Below are positions 55,584 through 64,000 of a stretch of DNA of 64,000 bases, one piece after another. The translations under genes and the position numbers were made by a program. The DNA is taken from NCBI RefSeq assembly GCF_020524325.1, contig NZ_JAIVKY010000002.1:248001-312000 (forward strand), in the 5' to 3' direction. The notes beneath the pieces are model-generated. The model made no database searches. It worked only from the letters and a program-made list of their open reading frames with translations, and had not been told where the DNA came from. The DNA is from Sutcliffiella horikoshii (GTDB taxonomy: Bacteria; Bacillota; Bacilli; Bacillales; Bacillaceae_I). Numbering within the stretch: the first letter of the stretch is position 1; each line of letters starts with the position of its first letter.

Positions 55584-55868
55584 TTACTCTTCTTCTTCAG
55601 CCAAGAAAGTGTTTAACATTTCTTCAATCATGTCCCACTCTTCATCCGTTTCTACCGGTTGAAGATCGCCACCTTCTTCTGATTCGCTAGGAACGAAGCT
55701 TGATGCATGGATTTCGATGTCATCTTGGTCATCGTTTTCCGCTCCTACTGGGTAATAAAGGACATAGGACTTTCCAAATTCCTCAGAATCAAATGTGAAA
55801 AGCACCTCACATAATTGCTCATTCCCGTTTTCGTCTACTACTGTAATATTTTGTTCTCCGTGTTCCAT
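55584..55868 (-). CDS. yrzB: YrzB-like protein (DUF1292)
   Basis: 94-residue highly acidic protein. Start ATG at 55868 ([18 protein letters not shown]) after AGAGGTG; the frame continues upstream inside ruvX without a site. DUF1292 pattern with [22 protein letters not shown] and a C-terminal Glu-rich helix. Third gene of ireB-ruvX-yrzB; its start codon lies 17 bp after the ruvX stop. Function unknown. Confidence 0.9.
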   Translation of the reverse strand: MEHGEQNITVVDENGNEQLCEVLFTFDSEEFGKSYVLYYPVGAENDDQDDIEIHASSFVPSESEEGGDLQPVETDEEWDMIEEMLNTFLAEEEE

Positions 55869-55884
55869 TATGCTCACCTCTAAT

Positions 55885-56301
55885 TTATTGTTGGCTGTCA
55901 AGATATCCTTGTAAAATGACAACGGCAGCCATCTTGTCTATTACTTGCTTTCTTTTTTTTCTACTTACGTCAGCAGAAAGCAATATTCTTTCTGCTGCTA
56001 CAGTAGAAAGCCTTTCATCCCAATAGATGACCGGTAGTCCCGTTTTGGCAGTCAGCATTTCGCCATAATGCTTGCTTGCTTCGCCGCGGGGACCGATGGA
56101 ACCGTTCATATTCTTTGGTAAGCCAATTACGACTTTTTCAGGCTTATATTCAGCGATAATCTGCTTCAATCGCTTAAAACCTAAATTTTTTATTGCTTCA
56201 TCAATTTTTATCGTTTCCAACCCCTGTGCTGTCCATCCCATTTCATCACTGATGGCAACACCGACTGTTTTGGAACCGACGTCTAAGCCCAAAATGCGCA
56301 T
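55885..56301 (-). CDS. ruvX: RuvX (YqgF/YrrK), RNase H-like resolvase family protein
   Basis: 138-residue RNase-H-fold nuclease; in E. coli YqgF matures pre-16S rRNA 5' ends and it has also been described as a Holliday-junction resolvase. Active-site acids: D7 in [13 protein letters not shown], Glu in [14 protein letters not shown] and Asp in YWDERLST, all present. Ends [18 protein letters not shown]. Between ireB and yrzB, the conserved Firmicutes trio. Confidence 0.94.
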   Translation of the reverse strand: MRILGLDVGSKTVGVAISDEMGWTAQGLETIKIDEAIKNLGFKRLKQIIAEYKPEKVVIGLPKNMNGSIGPRGEASKHYGEMLTAKTGLPVIYWDERLSTVAAERILLSADVSRKKRKQVIDKMAAVVILQGYLDSQQ

Positions 56302-56304
56302 GTA

Positions 56305-56571
56305 CTACTCCTTGCGGTGCTGTTCTAGGTAAGACTTCACTAATTCTTCAATTAGCTCGTCCCTTTCAATTTTCCGAATAAGCGTTCTTGCTTCTTTATG
56401 ACGCGGAATGTATGCTGGATCTCCAGATAACAAGTAACCGACTATCTGGTTGATAGGGTTGTACCCTTTTTCCTGCAACGCCTCATAAACTGTTATTAAT
56501 ACGTCATCCACATTAGCTTCCAATGCATCTTCCGGAAAGTTAAACTTCATTGTTTTGTCAAAGGAGCTCAT
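56305..56571 (-). CDS. yrzL: IreB-like regulatory phosphoprotein (DUF965, YrzL)
   Basis: 88-residue protein. I use the ATG at 56571 ([18 protein letters not shown]), six bases from AGAGGTG; an ATG directly before it is possible. Conserved [28 protein letters not shown] signature across two halves. In Enterococcus IreB is phosphorylated by the Ser/Thr kinase IreK (PrkC family) on N-terminal Thr residues and affects cell-wall stress; the Bacillus role is unclear. Starts the ireB-ruvX-yrzB operon behind repeat copy 9. Confidence 0.92.
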   Translation of the reverse strand: MSSFDKTMKFNFPEDALEANVDDVLITVYEALQEKGYNPINQIVGYLLSGDPAYIPRHKEARTLIRKIERDELIEELVKSYLEQHRKE

Positions 56572-56621
56572 CATTTGCACCTCTCTCTTAGACTTCTTTT
56601 TTTCTAGCATCCGTTAAATCC

Positions 56622-56749
56622 GCTGTTGATTTCCGCCCCGAGCTTCGCTTTCCTAGGGGCTGACGTGAGCCTCCTCGGCCTACGCCTGTGGGGTCTCCAC
56701 CTAGCGCTATCTCCCTCAGGAGTCTTCGCTCAGAGCTTCAATCAACAGC
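56622..56749. repeat. Dispersed palindromic element, copy 9
   Basis: 128 bp, perfect ends GCTGTTGATT / AATCAACAGC; core GTGAGCCTCCTCGG and GGGGTCTCCAC. Between alaS and the ireB operon. Confidence 0.88.
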
Positions 56750-56844
56750 TCTAATATCGCAATTTCAAACGAAATCATTTTAACGTAGCCTTTTCTATCT
56801 GCTTGTCAATTGTTACCTATATTGTACACCAAATGTCGGCAATG

Positions 56845-59478
56845 TTAAACGGATTTTATCCAATCTTCAACAGATTGTAATGCAGAATCGACTTGTTCCG
56901 GGTTTTTTCCGCCTGCTTGAGCCATGTCAGGACGACCTCCGCCGCCTCCACCGCAACGTGTAGCCACTTCTTTTACAACCTTGCCGGCATGGTAACCTTT
57001 TTCAATTAGATCCTTTGTTACTCCTGCAGAGATGTTTACTTTTCCGTCTTGTACGCTTGCAAGTACTATGATACCAGAACCAAGCTTGGTTTTTAAATCA
57101 TCCACCATCGTACGAAGGTTATTCATGTCTGTACCTGCTACCTTGCTCACAAGCATCGTTACTCCATTGACGTCTTTCGCTTTGGAAGACAGGCTAGATG
57201 CTTCAATGTTTCCAAGCTTTGAAGCCAAGGATTGGTTTTCTCTTTGCAGTTCTTTCATGTCAGATAAAAGAACATCGATTCTTGTTCCAACCTCCTGTGG
57301 TTTCGTTTTAAGCTTAGCAGCTGCTTCTTTTAACAGTTGAACTTGATCATTTAGTAAACGATAAGCCCCTTCACCTGTGACAGCTTCCATACGGCGTGTT
57401 CCTGCTCCGATTCCAGACTCAGAAACAATCTTGAATAATCCGATCTCAGATGTGTTTGGAACATGGCAACCGCCGCAAAGCTCAAGGCTGTATTCTCCGA
57501 CTTGTACAACACGAACGATATCTCCGTACTTTTCACCAAACAATGCCATTGCACCCATCTCTTTTGCTTCTGTGATGGATTTGTTTTCAATGACAACATT
57601 GATACTTGCCCAGATCTTTTCATTAACAATCGCTTCAATTTTCTCGATTTCCTCTTGTGTCACTTGACCAAAATGTGAGAAGTCAAAACGAAGGCGATCA
57701 GCAGTCACTTGTGATCCCGCTTGGTTTACATGTGTCCCCAGCACATCTTTTAATGCTTGATGGAGAATGTGTGTAGCTGTATGGTTTTTAATAATCTGTG
57801 CACGGTTTTTCGCATGCACTTCCGCTTTAACGGTCTGCTGTCTATTTAACACGCCTTCTTCCACGACAATGGTATGAAGGTTTTGGCCGTTTGGAGCTTT
57901 TTGAACATCTTTAACAAATCCTCTGCCAGATTCAGTTACGATGTAGCCGTGGTCAGCAATCTGACCTCCGCTTTCTGCGTAAAAAGGTGTCTCCGCCAAT
58001 ATTACTTGAACCTCATCCCCTGTTTGAGCTGAATCTGTTAGCTCGCCATTTTTAACAATGACAGATAAAGTCGTTTCTGCCACAAGCTGGTCATATCCGA
58101 CAAAACTGCTCTCTGTACGGATTTCCCCAAGCACACCTGATTGCACTTGCATGGAACTGGAGTCTTGACGAGCGGAACGAGCACGATCACGTTGCATTTC
58201 CATTTCTTTTTCGAAACCATCGTGATCAAGCGTCATACCTTGTTCTTCCACATATTCTTCAGTCAGTTCAACTGGGAACCCGTACGTATCATACAGTCGG
58301 AATGCGTCTGCACCGGAAACTACTGTATTTCCTTCCTCTTTAGCTTTTGCAATGACAGTGGAAAGGATCGCCAAACCATCATTCAAAGTTTCATGGAAAC
58401 GCTCTTCTTCTGTTTTCACCACACGCTGGATAAAGTCTTGTTTTTCCTTTACCTCTGGATAGAAATCAACCATGATTTCCGCTACAACCGGTACAAGTTC
58501 ATACATGAAAGGACGGTTGATGCCAAGTTGTTTAGCATAACGAACAGCTCTTCTTAGTAGGCGTCGAAGTACATAGCCACGACCTTCATTAGAAGGCAGC
58601 GCACCATCACCAACTGCAAATGTCACTGTACGGATATGGTCAGCAATTACTTTAAACGCCGTATCTTTTTCTACGTTTGTGCGGTATTTTTCACCAGATA
58701 CACTTTCAGTTGCTTCGATAATAGGAATGAAAAGGTCTGTATCAAAGTTCGTTGGTACATCCTGAATAACGGAAACCATACGCTCAAGGCCCATACCTGT
58801 ATCAATATTCTTCTTTGGGAGCGGCGTGTATGTATGGTCTGGGTTATGGTTGAACTCAGAAAATACAAGGTTCCAAATTTCAAGGTAGCGTTCGTTCTCT
58901 CCACCAGGATATAATTCTGGATCATTTAGATCGTTGCCATAGCTTTCACCACGGTCATAGAATATCTCTGTGTTTGGTCCACTTGGGCCTTCTCCGATAT
59001 CCCAGAAGTTACCCTCTAAGCGGATAATTCTTTCAGCAGGAACGCCAATTACTTCATTCCAGTACTTATATGCTTCTTCGTCTTCTGGATGAATGGTGAC
59101 GGATAACTTTTCAGGGTCAAAGCCAATCCATTTTTCACTCGTAAGAAATTCCCAAGCCCAGTCGATTGCTTCTTTTTTGAAGTACTCTCCAATGGAGAAG
59201 TTTCCAAGCATTTCAAAGAATGTATGGTGTCGGGCTGTTTTTCCTACGTTTTCAATATCATTCGTACGGATCGATTTTTGTGCATTGCAAATACGGGGAT
59301 TTGCTGGGATGACACGGCCGTCGAAGTATTTTTTTAAGGTTGCAACTCCACTGTTGATCCATAATAGGGATGGGTCTTCGTGTGGGACTAGGGATGCGCT
59401 AGGTTCAACTGCATGTCCTTTTTCTTTGAAGAAGTCTAGGAACATTTGTCGTACTTGAGCGGATGTTAGATGTTTCAT
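56845..59478 (-). CDS. alaS: Alanyl-tRNA synthetase
   Basis: Class II synthetase charging tRNA-Ala. 877 residues, the normal length. N-terminal catalytic core ([37 protein letters not shown]), tRNA-recognition region, editing domain with [11 protein letters not shown] and C(GG)CH in [10 protein letters not shown] (zinc/editing site), and C-terminal C-Ala domain with [21 protein letters not shown] upstream of the ATG. Controlled by the T-box leader upstream, with copy 10 of the repeat inserted between leader and gene. Confidence 0.98.
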   Translation of the reverse strand: MKHLTSAQVRQMFLDFFKEKGHAVEPSASLVPHEDPSLLWINSGVATLKKYFDGRVIPANPRICNAQKSIRTNDIENVGKTARHHTFFEMLGNFSIGEYFKKEAIDWAWEFLTSEKWIGFDPEKLSVTIHPEDEEAYKYWNEVIGVPAERIIRLEGNFWDIGEGPSGPNTEIFYDRGESYGNDLNDPELYPGGENERYLEIWNLVFSEFNHNPDHTYTPLPKKNIDTGMGLERMVSVIQDVPTNFDTDLFIPIIEATESVSGEKYRTNVEKDTAFKVIADHIRTVTFAVGDGALPSNEGRGYVLRRLLRRAVRYAKQLGINRPFMYELVPVVAEIMVDFYPEVKEKQDFIQRVVKTEEERFHETLNDGLAILSTVIAKAKEEGNTVVSGADAFRLYDTYGFPVELTEEYVEEQGMTLDHDGFEKEMEMQRDRARSARQDSSSMQVQSGVLGEIRTESSFVGYDQLVAETTLSVIVKNGELTDSAQTGDEVQVILAETPFYAESGGQIADHGYIVTESGRGFVKDVQKAPNGQNLHTIVVEEGVLNRQQTVKAEVHAKNRAQIIKNHTATHILHQALKDVLGTHVNQAGSQVTADRLRFDFSHFGQVTQEEIEKIEAIVNEKIWASINVVIENKSITEAKEMGAMALFGEKYGDIVRVVQVGEYSLELCGGCHVPNTSEIGLFKIVSESGIGAGTRRMEAVTGEGAYRLLNDQVQLLKEAAAKLKTKPQEVGTRIDVLLSDMKELQRENQSLASKLGNIEASSLSSKAKDVNGVTMLVSKVAGTDMNNLRTMVDDLKTKLGSGIIVLASVQDGKVNISAGVTKDLIEKGYHAGKVVKEVATRCGGGGGGRPDMAQAGGKNPEQVDSALQSVEDWIKSV

Positions 59479-59513
59479 TTGATTTTCCTCCTTTGATTGA
59501 TACTGTTTAAACT

Positions 59514-59642
59514 CCTGTTTCCCTTTGTTCCAGGTGGTCGCTTTCCGCGGGGCGGTGCTTGAGCCTCCTCGCTGCGCTGCGGGGTCTCAAGTCTACCGCT
59601 ACCTCCCGCCGGAGTCGACCACCTTGCACTTCAGTCAACAGG
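59514..59642. repeat. Dispersed palindromic element, copy 10 (between T-box and alaS)
   Basis: 129 bp. Outer ends CCTGTT / AACAGG; second arm GGTGGTCG / CGACCACC (8 bp, perfect); core TTGAGCCTCCTCG and GGGGTCTCAA. Sits in the alaS leader, downstream of the T-box terminator, so it is in the mature 5' UTR. Confidence 0.88.
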
Positions 59643-59658
59643 GAAATTTGAAGAAAAC

Positions 59659-59692
59659 AAAAAACTCCCGTCCCTAATAACAGGGACGAGAG
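59659..59692 (-). terminator. T-box terminator hairpin
   Basis: CTCTCGTCCCTG / AGGGACGGGAG stem and T-run at the 3' end of the leader. Its 5' arm competes with the T-box antiterminator. Confidence 0.85.
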
Positions 59693-59930
59693 TGTTCTCG
59701 CGGTACCACCCTGATTATGACAGAATAATTCTGTCATCTCTCAGATTGCTTTAACGGTGCAAGCCGGCAGGATTTTACCCTGCTCTCCGGATTAGCTTTC
59801 TATTACCCTTCACCCTGGAATTCTTTCAGCCTTGGAATTCCTCTCTTTTCAGGATGGTCTGTAATGTACTCAGATCCTTCTTTGAATTGGTTTATGTAGC
59901 TAGTTATGCTTCGATTATATGCAACAGAAA
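59693..59930 (-). promoter_or_regulatory. T-box riboswitch leader of alaS
   Basis: The hallmark AGGGTGGTACCGCG (59712-59699, minus strand) is exact, followed by the terminator. Stem I region begins near 59870 with GAGTA, contains a GGAATT/AATTCC distal hairpin, and the 3' specifier-loop candidate GAAAGCTAA puts GCU (Ala) at 59796-59794. Uncharged tRNA-Ala would stabilise the antiterminator and raise alaS expression. Specifier position is tentative. Confidence 0.92.
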
Positions 59931-59938
59931 GACCGTTG

Positions 59939-60997
59939 TCAATGTTTGATGAAATGAGCAGTAAGATGCGTTAAAGTAACCTTCATCACAGCGAATACAG
60001 GTACTGCCAAAATCAATCCTACCACCCCTGCCACCTCTCCGCCAATCAATAGAGCCAAAATGATGAATACAGGGTGAATATGAAGACTTTTACCCACAAT
60101 CAATGGCGATAAAATGTTTCCCTCTATAAATTGGAGTCCAAAAATAATGATGATTACTAATAGGACCATCTTCACTGAAATAGTCGCAGCGATGATAACT
60201 GCCGGAAACGCCCCAATAATCGGGCCAAAATAAGGGATGATGTTGGTGATTCCTATAATGACACCTAGTACGAGGGGATATTTCATGCCGGTCATCCAGA
60301 GGCTTGCGGTAGCCAAAATGCCTATAATCAAGCATACCGTCAACTGTCCCCTTATATAGCTGCCCAGTGAGATGTCTACATCCTTTAAAAAGGCGATACC
60401 AGGCTCCCTCCATTTACGAGGAGTCAAGTACCAAACTGTTTTTTTCACTTGATCATAATCTTTTAAAAGATAAAACACGATAAAAGGAATGACAATCAAG
60501 ATGAAAAAGGAGTTTAACAAACCTTTCAACCCAGCCACAACTTTTGTCATCAGGTTTGACAACATAGCTTCGAATTCACTAAAGGTCTGGTCCACCCTCT
60601 CATGGATACCATCAGGCCATCCAGAAGTAGAACTATGAATCTGCTTGATCCAACCACTATATGTTTGAGCTAATCTGGGAAAGTTTTCTGACAGTTCCCA
60701 AAGCTGATCAATGATGACCGGTATCCCCTTGTAAGCAATGAGACCTATTCCACCAAAAAATAAGAGATAAATAATTAGTATAGCAATTGGCCTTGGCATC
60801 CCCCTGTTGTGTGTGTATTCTACAACAGGATGGAGCAGATATGTAATGAAAATGCTGATGAAAAACGGGATGCTAATGATGAACACAACCCTTAAAACGG
60901 GCGCCCACAACGGACTAAGTTTCATAAAAACATACAAAATTATCATAACGAGTAGAAGTGTACCCAGCCGTAACAGCCATTTCTTCTGATTTTCCAA
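59939..60997 (-). CDS. yrrI: AI-2E family transporter (YrrI-like)
   Basis: 352-residue polytopic membrane protein with about seven to eight helices (for example LGTLLLVMIILYVFMKLSP at the N-terminus and VVLGVIIGITNIIPYFGPII region in the middle). The conserved GITNIIPYFGPIIGAFPAV and ISPLIVGK-like segments are present. Family members were proposed to export AI-2, but others are Na+/H+ antiporters; the substrate here is open. Upstream of the alaS T-box as in B. subtilis. Confidence 0.88.
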   Translation of the reverse strand: MENQKKWLLRLGTLLLVMIILYVFMKLSPLWAPVLRVVFIISIPFFISIFITYLLHPVVEYTHNRGMPRPIAILIIYLLFFGGIGLIAYKGIPVIIDQLWELSENFPRLAQTYSGWIKQIHSSTSGWPDGIHERVDQTFSEFEAMLSNLMTKVVAGLKGLLNSFFILIVIPFIVFYLLKDYDQVKKTVWYLTPRKWREPGIAFLKDVDISLGSYIRGQLTVCLIIGILATASLWMTGMKYPLVLGVIIGITNIIPYFGPIIGAFPAVIIAATISVKMVLLVIIIIFGLQFIEGNILSPLIVGKSLHIHPVFIILALLIGGEVAGVVGLILAVPVFAVMKVTLTHLTAHFIKH

Positions 60998-61054
60998 GAG
61001 AAACGCCTCCTACTCGTTATTCTCTATTTAGTTTATCGTATTTATACAGGCCTT

Positions 61055-62416
61055 TTACTTCAACTCTAAAATAGAATCTGCCACCGTCTTAATGATAAAT
61101 TGCAGGTCATCATCACTGATGGACAATGGTGGTGACAGAGTCAGGACATTATTAAAGCCTGCTACTGTCGCTCCGTTTTTCCCGACTATCAAGCCCTTCT
61201 TTTTACATGAGGCAATGACACCGTTAATTTTGTCTATTTCAATCGGTTCTTTTGTTTCCTTGTTTTTAACAAGCTCCAATCCTATTAAAAGCCCTTTTCC
61301 ACGAACATCCCCAACAAAAGGATGATTTGACAGACGGGATTTTAATTCACTTAATAAAACTGCCCCTTTTTCTGCAGAGCGCTCTATCAACTTTTCATTT
61401 TCCATAATCTCTAAGTTTTTTAATGCCAAGGCACATGATGCCGGACTGCCGCCAAAAGTATTCACATGACGCAAGTAGTCGTATTCCTCAGAGCCTTTGA
61501 ATTGGTCATAGATCTCTTTTTTTACAGCAGTGGCTGAAAGTGGCAGATAAGCACTTGTAATTCCTTTAGCCATGGTGATAATGTCTGGTTTCACCCCATA
61601 ATTCATGAACCCAAATGGTTTTCCGGTTCTCCCAAAACCGCAGATTACTTCGTCTACAATTAAAAGAGCACCATGTTTTTTGCAGATTTCAGAGACTGCT
61701 CCCATGTAGGTATCCGGGGGAGTAAGGATTCCTCCACCTGTAATGATTGGTTCCATGATCATCGCTGCAATGGTTTCACTGAGCTCCCAGGTCATCACTT
61801 GATCCACATCTTTTACGCATCGCATTTTCAGCGGATCTTCTGTTTGCGCGTCTTCCATTCTATATGTGTCAGGTGGTGGGATGTGCACAAATCCTGGTGC
61901 GAGCGGCTCATATTTATATTTCCTTTGCGCCTGGCCAGTTGCTGCGAGAGACCCCATGGTGTTTCCGTGATAAGAACGGTATCTGGATACAATTTTATAA
62001 CGGTTGCTCTCACCACGTTGAGCATGATATTGTCTTGCAATTTTAAAGGCTGTTTCGTTTGCTTCCGAGCCGCTGTTGGAAAAGAAAATGACATATTCTT
62101 CTCCAAGCCATTCATTTAGCTTTTCAGCAAGCTTTATCGCCGGGACGTGACTTTGTGTAAGTGGAAAATAAGCCAGTTCTTTCAGCTGTTCGTACGCGGC
62201 TTCTGCAAGTTCTGTTCTGCCATAGCCGACGTTTACACACCAAAGCCCTGACATCCCGTCCAAATAGCGGTTTCCATCAATATCAGTAATCCAAGCGCCT
62301 TTTGCTTCTTTTACGACCATGGTGGAGGATGGACTATAGGGTTTCATGGAATGCCATAGATAGCGGTCATCTTGAGCCAATAAATTTTGTTCTTGCGTTT
62401 GATTTATTTTACCCAA
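61055..62416 (-). CDS. Class III omega-amino acid:pyruvate aminotransferase
   Basis: 453 residues if begun at the TTG at 62416, six bases after GAAAGGGTG; the longer frames start inside a repeat remnant and lack an RBS. Fold type I PLP enzyme: GMSGLWCVNVGYGR substrate region, FFSNSGSEANETAFKIARQY, VDEVICGFGRTG (Asp) and the PLP Lys in ITMAKGITSAYLPL. Resembles beta-alanine:pyruvate and taurine:pyruvate aminotransferases. The next gene upstream is a malonate/methylmalonate-semialdehyde dehydrogenase, so beta-alanine degradation to acetyl-CoA is the best guess. Confidence 0.88.
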   Translation of the reverse strand: MGKINQTQEQNLLAQDDRYLWHSMKPYSPSSTMVVKEAKGAWITDIDGNRYLDGMSGLWCVNVGYGRTELAEAAYEQLKELAYFPLTQSHVPAIKLAEKLNEWLGEEYVIFFSNSGSEANETAFKIARQYHAQRGESNRYKIVSRYRSYHGNTMGSLAATGQAQRKYKYEPLAPGFVHIPPPDTYRMEDAQTEDPLKMRCVKDVDQVMTWELSETIAAMIMEPIITGGGILTPPDTYMGAVSEICKKHGALLIVDEVICGFGRTGKPFGFMNYGVKPDIITMAKGITSAYLPLSATAVKKEIYDQFKGSEEYDYLRHVNTFGGSPASCALALKNLEIMENEKLIERSAEKGAVLLSELKSRLSNHPFVGDVRGKGLLIGLELVKNKETKEPIEIDKINGVIASCKKKGLIVGKNGATVAGFNNVLTLSPPLSISDDDLQFIIKTVADSILELK

Positions 62417-62446
62417 CGGAAACACCCTTTCTATCTTCATTACAGT

Positions 62447-62481
62447 GCTGGTGATTTCCGCCTTTTGCTCCAATCACCAGC
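62447..62481. repeat. Repeat remnant: both ends of the palindromic element without core
   Basis: 35 bp, GCTGGTGATT / AATCACCAGC with TCCGCCTTTTGCTCC between. Equivalent to the two terminal arms of the family with the 95-bp middle deleted, and with a paired T:A to G:C change relative to GCTGTTGATT. Confidence 0.7.
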
Positions 62482-62511
62482 TAGAAATTTTTCTATACTG
62501 TACACCATATT

Positions 62512-63978
62512 TTAGAAATCGAATCTTGATGTGATCATTTTTTTGCGGGTGAAGAAGTTGACGCCGTCTTTTCCGTTTACATGAAGATCTCCGTAAAAGG
62601 AATCTTTCCAGCCGGAGAATGGGAAGAAAGCCATGGTTGCTGGAACTCCTACATTAACCCCGATCATCCCGGCATCCGCTTCTTCCCTGAACTGCCTTAC
62701 AGCTTTAGCATCTTTTGTGTAGATGGTTGCGCCATTTCCGAATCGGGATTTTTCGATATGAACAAGCGCCTCGTCAAGGTCTTTAGCCCGCAAGAGACTA
62801 AGAACAGGTGCAAAAATTTCTTCCTTGGCAATCGTCATTTCAGGGGTCACATGATCAAAGATCGTTGGCCCAAGGTAATTTCCTTCTGGCATCTCATCCA
62901 TTTCTTTACGCCCATCACGAATTAGAGATGCTCCCTCCGAAACTCCCTGTTTAATATAGCCTAGTACTTTTTCTCTGTGGCTTTCCCTAATAACAGGGGT
63001 CAACAATACGTCTTCATCCATACCGTTTCCGATTGTCAGGGAATTTGCTTTGTTTTTCAGTTCTTCCACAAATTTATCGTTATCCCCGACAACCACTACA
63101 GCACTGCAGGCCATGCAACGCTGCCCCGCACTTCCAAATGCAGATGTCAGGATATGCTGTGCTGCTTTTTCAATATTGGCATCCGGCATCACAACATGAT
63201 GGTTTTTCGCACCAGATAATGCCTGAACCCTCTTCCCATTTTTCGCCGCCGTCTCATACACATATTTCGCAACCGGCTGGGAACCGACAAAGGATATCGC
63301 TTTAACATCCTCATGATCTAGCAAACCATTTACCACATCATGTGCTCCGTGGACAATGTTCAACACCCCGTCTGGTGCACCCGCTTCTGCGAAAAGCTCC
63401 ACTAATCGATTGGCAAGCATCGGGGTCCGTTCGGAAGGCTTCAAGACGAATGTATTTCCGCATGCGATGGCGAGCGGGAACATCCATAGCGGAACCATCA
63501 TCGGGAAGTTAAAAGGCGTTATTCCCCCAACCACGCCAAGAGGGTATCTATACATGCTAGAATCAATATCTTCTGCAATATTGGATAAGGTCTCCCCCAT
63601 CATCAAGGTTGGAGTACCTGCTGCAAATTCCACACACTCCAACCCTCTCTGCACTTCTCCATGCGCTTCCTTGAAGGCTTTACCGTTTTCTAGTACTATC
63701 AACTTTGCCAATTCGTCATGATTTTTCGTTAACAAGTGATGATAGGCATACATGATGCGTGCACGTTTAGGTACAGGCGTATCCTTCCATGTTTTAAATG
63801 CTAATTTGGCTGCTCTCACCGCTTCTTCTACATCTTCTTTAGTTGATATCGGCACCTTTGCCAAACACTCTTTTGTGGCAGGGTTGATGACTTCCATCTT
63901 CTCTAAACCTTTAGAATCTACCCATTTTCCATCTATGAAATTTTGCAATACCCTTGTGTCTTTTGAAGTAATTGTCAT
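62512..63978 (-). CDS. mmsA: MmsA, CoA-acylating (methyl)malonate-semialdehyde dehydrogenase
   Basis: 488-residue aldehyde dehydrogenase forming acetyl-CoA (or propionyl-CoA), CO2 and NADH. GGAGG seven bases before the ATG ([17 protein letters not shown]). ALDH motifs: [35 protein letters not shown], catalytic Cys in [12 protein letters not shown], and the absence of the usual general-base Glu (the position reads [11 protein letters not shown]) is typical of MmsA/IolA. 39 bp upstream of the repeat remnant and aminotransferase, probably one operon. IolA is an alternative name, but no iol genes are near. Confidence 0.93.
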   Translation of the reverse strand: MTITSKDTRVLQNFIDGKWVDSKGLEKMEVINPATKECLAKVPISTKEDVEEAVRAAKLAFKTWKDTPVPKRARIMYAYHHLLTKNHDELAKLIVLENGKAFKEAHGEVQRGLECVEFAAGTPTLMMGETLSNIAEDIDSSMYRYPLGVVGGITPFNFPMMVPLWMFPLAIACGNTFVLKPSERTPMLANRLVELFAEAGAPDGVLNIVHGAHDVVNGLLDHEDVKAISFVGSQPVAKYVYETAAKNGKRVQALSGAKNHHVVMPDANIEKAAQHILTSAFGSAGQRCMACSAVVVVGDNDKFVEELKNKANSLTIGNGMDEDVLLTPVIRESHREKVLGYIKQGVSEGASLIRDGRKEMDEMPEGNYLGPTIFDHVTPEMTIAKEEIFAPVLSLLRAKDLDEALVHIEKSRFGNGATIYTKDAKAVRQFREEADAGMIGVNVGVPATMAFFPFSGWKDSFYGDLHVNGKDGVNFFTRKKMITSRFDF

Positions 63979-64000
63979 GATATTGTCCTCCTCATTCGTT

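Noticed and set aside
59507-59737. Minus-strand frame of 76 codons upstream of alaS
   Set aside because: It spans the T-box terminator and repeat copy 10; non-coding structured DNA explains the open frame.

Overview
The window comes from the chromosome of an endospore-forming, potentially competent member of the Bacillaceae (Bacillus sensu lato). The evidence is the set of sporulation genes (spoIIP, gpr, sigK, sda, a YjcZ-like protein), late-competence genes (comEA/EB/EC, comER), strong GGAGG-type ribosome binding sites, and a gene order largely collinear with two known Bacillus subtilis blocks: yqeV to yqeG, and yrhC to yrrI. Species cannot be fixed from sequence alone. No rRNA, tRNA, CRISPR array or prophage was seen.

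Layout. 1-13.1 kb (minus strand): mtaB (cut by the window edge), rsmE, prmA, the class I heat-shock operon hrcA-grpE-dnaK-dnaJ with a CIRCE operator, hemW, lepA, yqxA and spoIIP. 13.2-18 kb: gpr, rpsT (plus strand), an IS3-family element sitting inside a 21-bp-periodic repeat tract, and holA. 18-23 kb: yqzM, comEC-comEB-comEA, and divergent comER. 23-28.4 kb: a housekeeping operon yqeG-yqeH-aroE-yhbY-nadD-yqeK-rsfS-yqeM. 28.4-33.2 kb: sda with DnaA boxes, psd, pepF, a small YjcZ-like protein and an uninterrupted sigK. 33.3-34.9 kb: a divergent cell-cell signalling module (PapR-like exported peptide, a small co-transcribed protein, and a PlcR-like HTH+TPR regulator). 34.9-38.4 kb: an OpuF-type osmoprotectant ABC transporter and a lipoprotein nuclease. 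38.8-44.8 kb: yrhC, an M32 carboxypeptidase, and the methionine-to-cysteine operon yrrT-mtnN-mccA-mccB, plus yrzA. 44.8-56.6 kb: a NERD-domain protein, yrrS, pbpI, greA, udk, the tRNA mo5U34 genes trhP2/trhP1/trmR, mltG, nsrR, yrzB-ruvX-ireB. 56.8-64 kb: alaS behind a T-box leader, yrrI, and an omega-aminotransferase plus methylmalonate/malonate-semialdehyde dehydrogenase pair.

The most interesting signals are outside the housekeeping genes. First, the quorum-sensing-like module at 33.35-34.9 kb: the 40-residue pre-peptide is below usual annotation thresholds, and a perfect 16-bp palindrome lies between the two divergent genes. Second, about ten copies of a 120-130 bp imperfect-palindrome element scattered through intergenic DNA, including two inside the dnaK operon; paired arms differ between copies but stay complementary, which suggests that the folded form matters. 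Third, two degenerate tandem arrays with 21-bp periodicity built on a TGTCCGAA-like core, one interrupted by the IS. Fourth, a greA terminator hairpin whose 3' arm and U-tract are also the Shine-Dalgarno and spacer of pbpI. All functional statements rest on recognition of motifs and gene order, without database searches.
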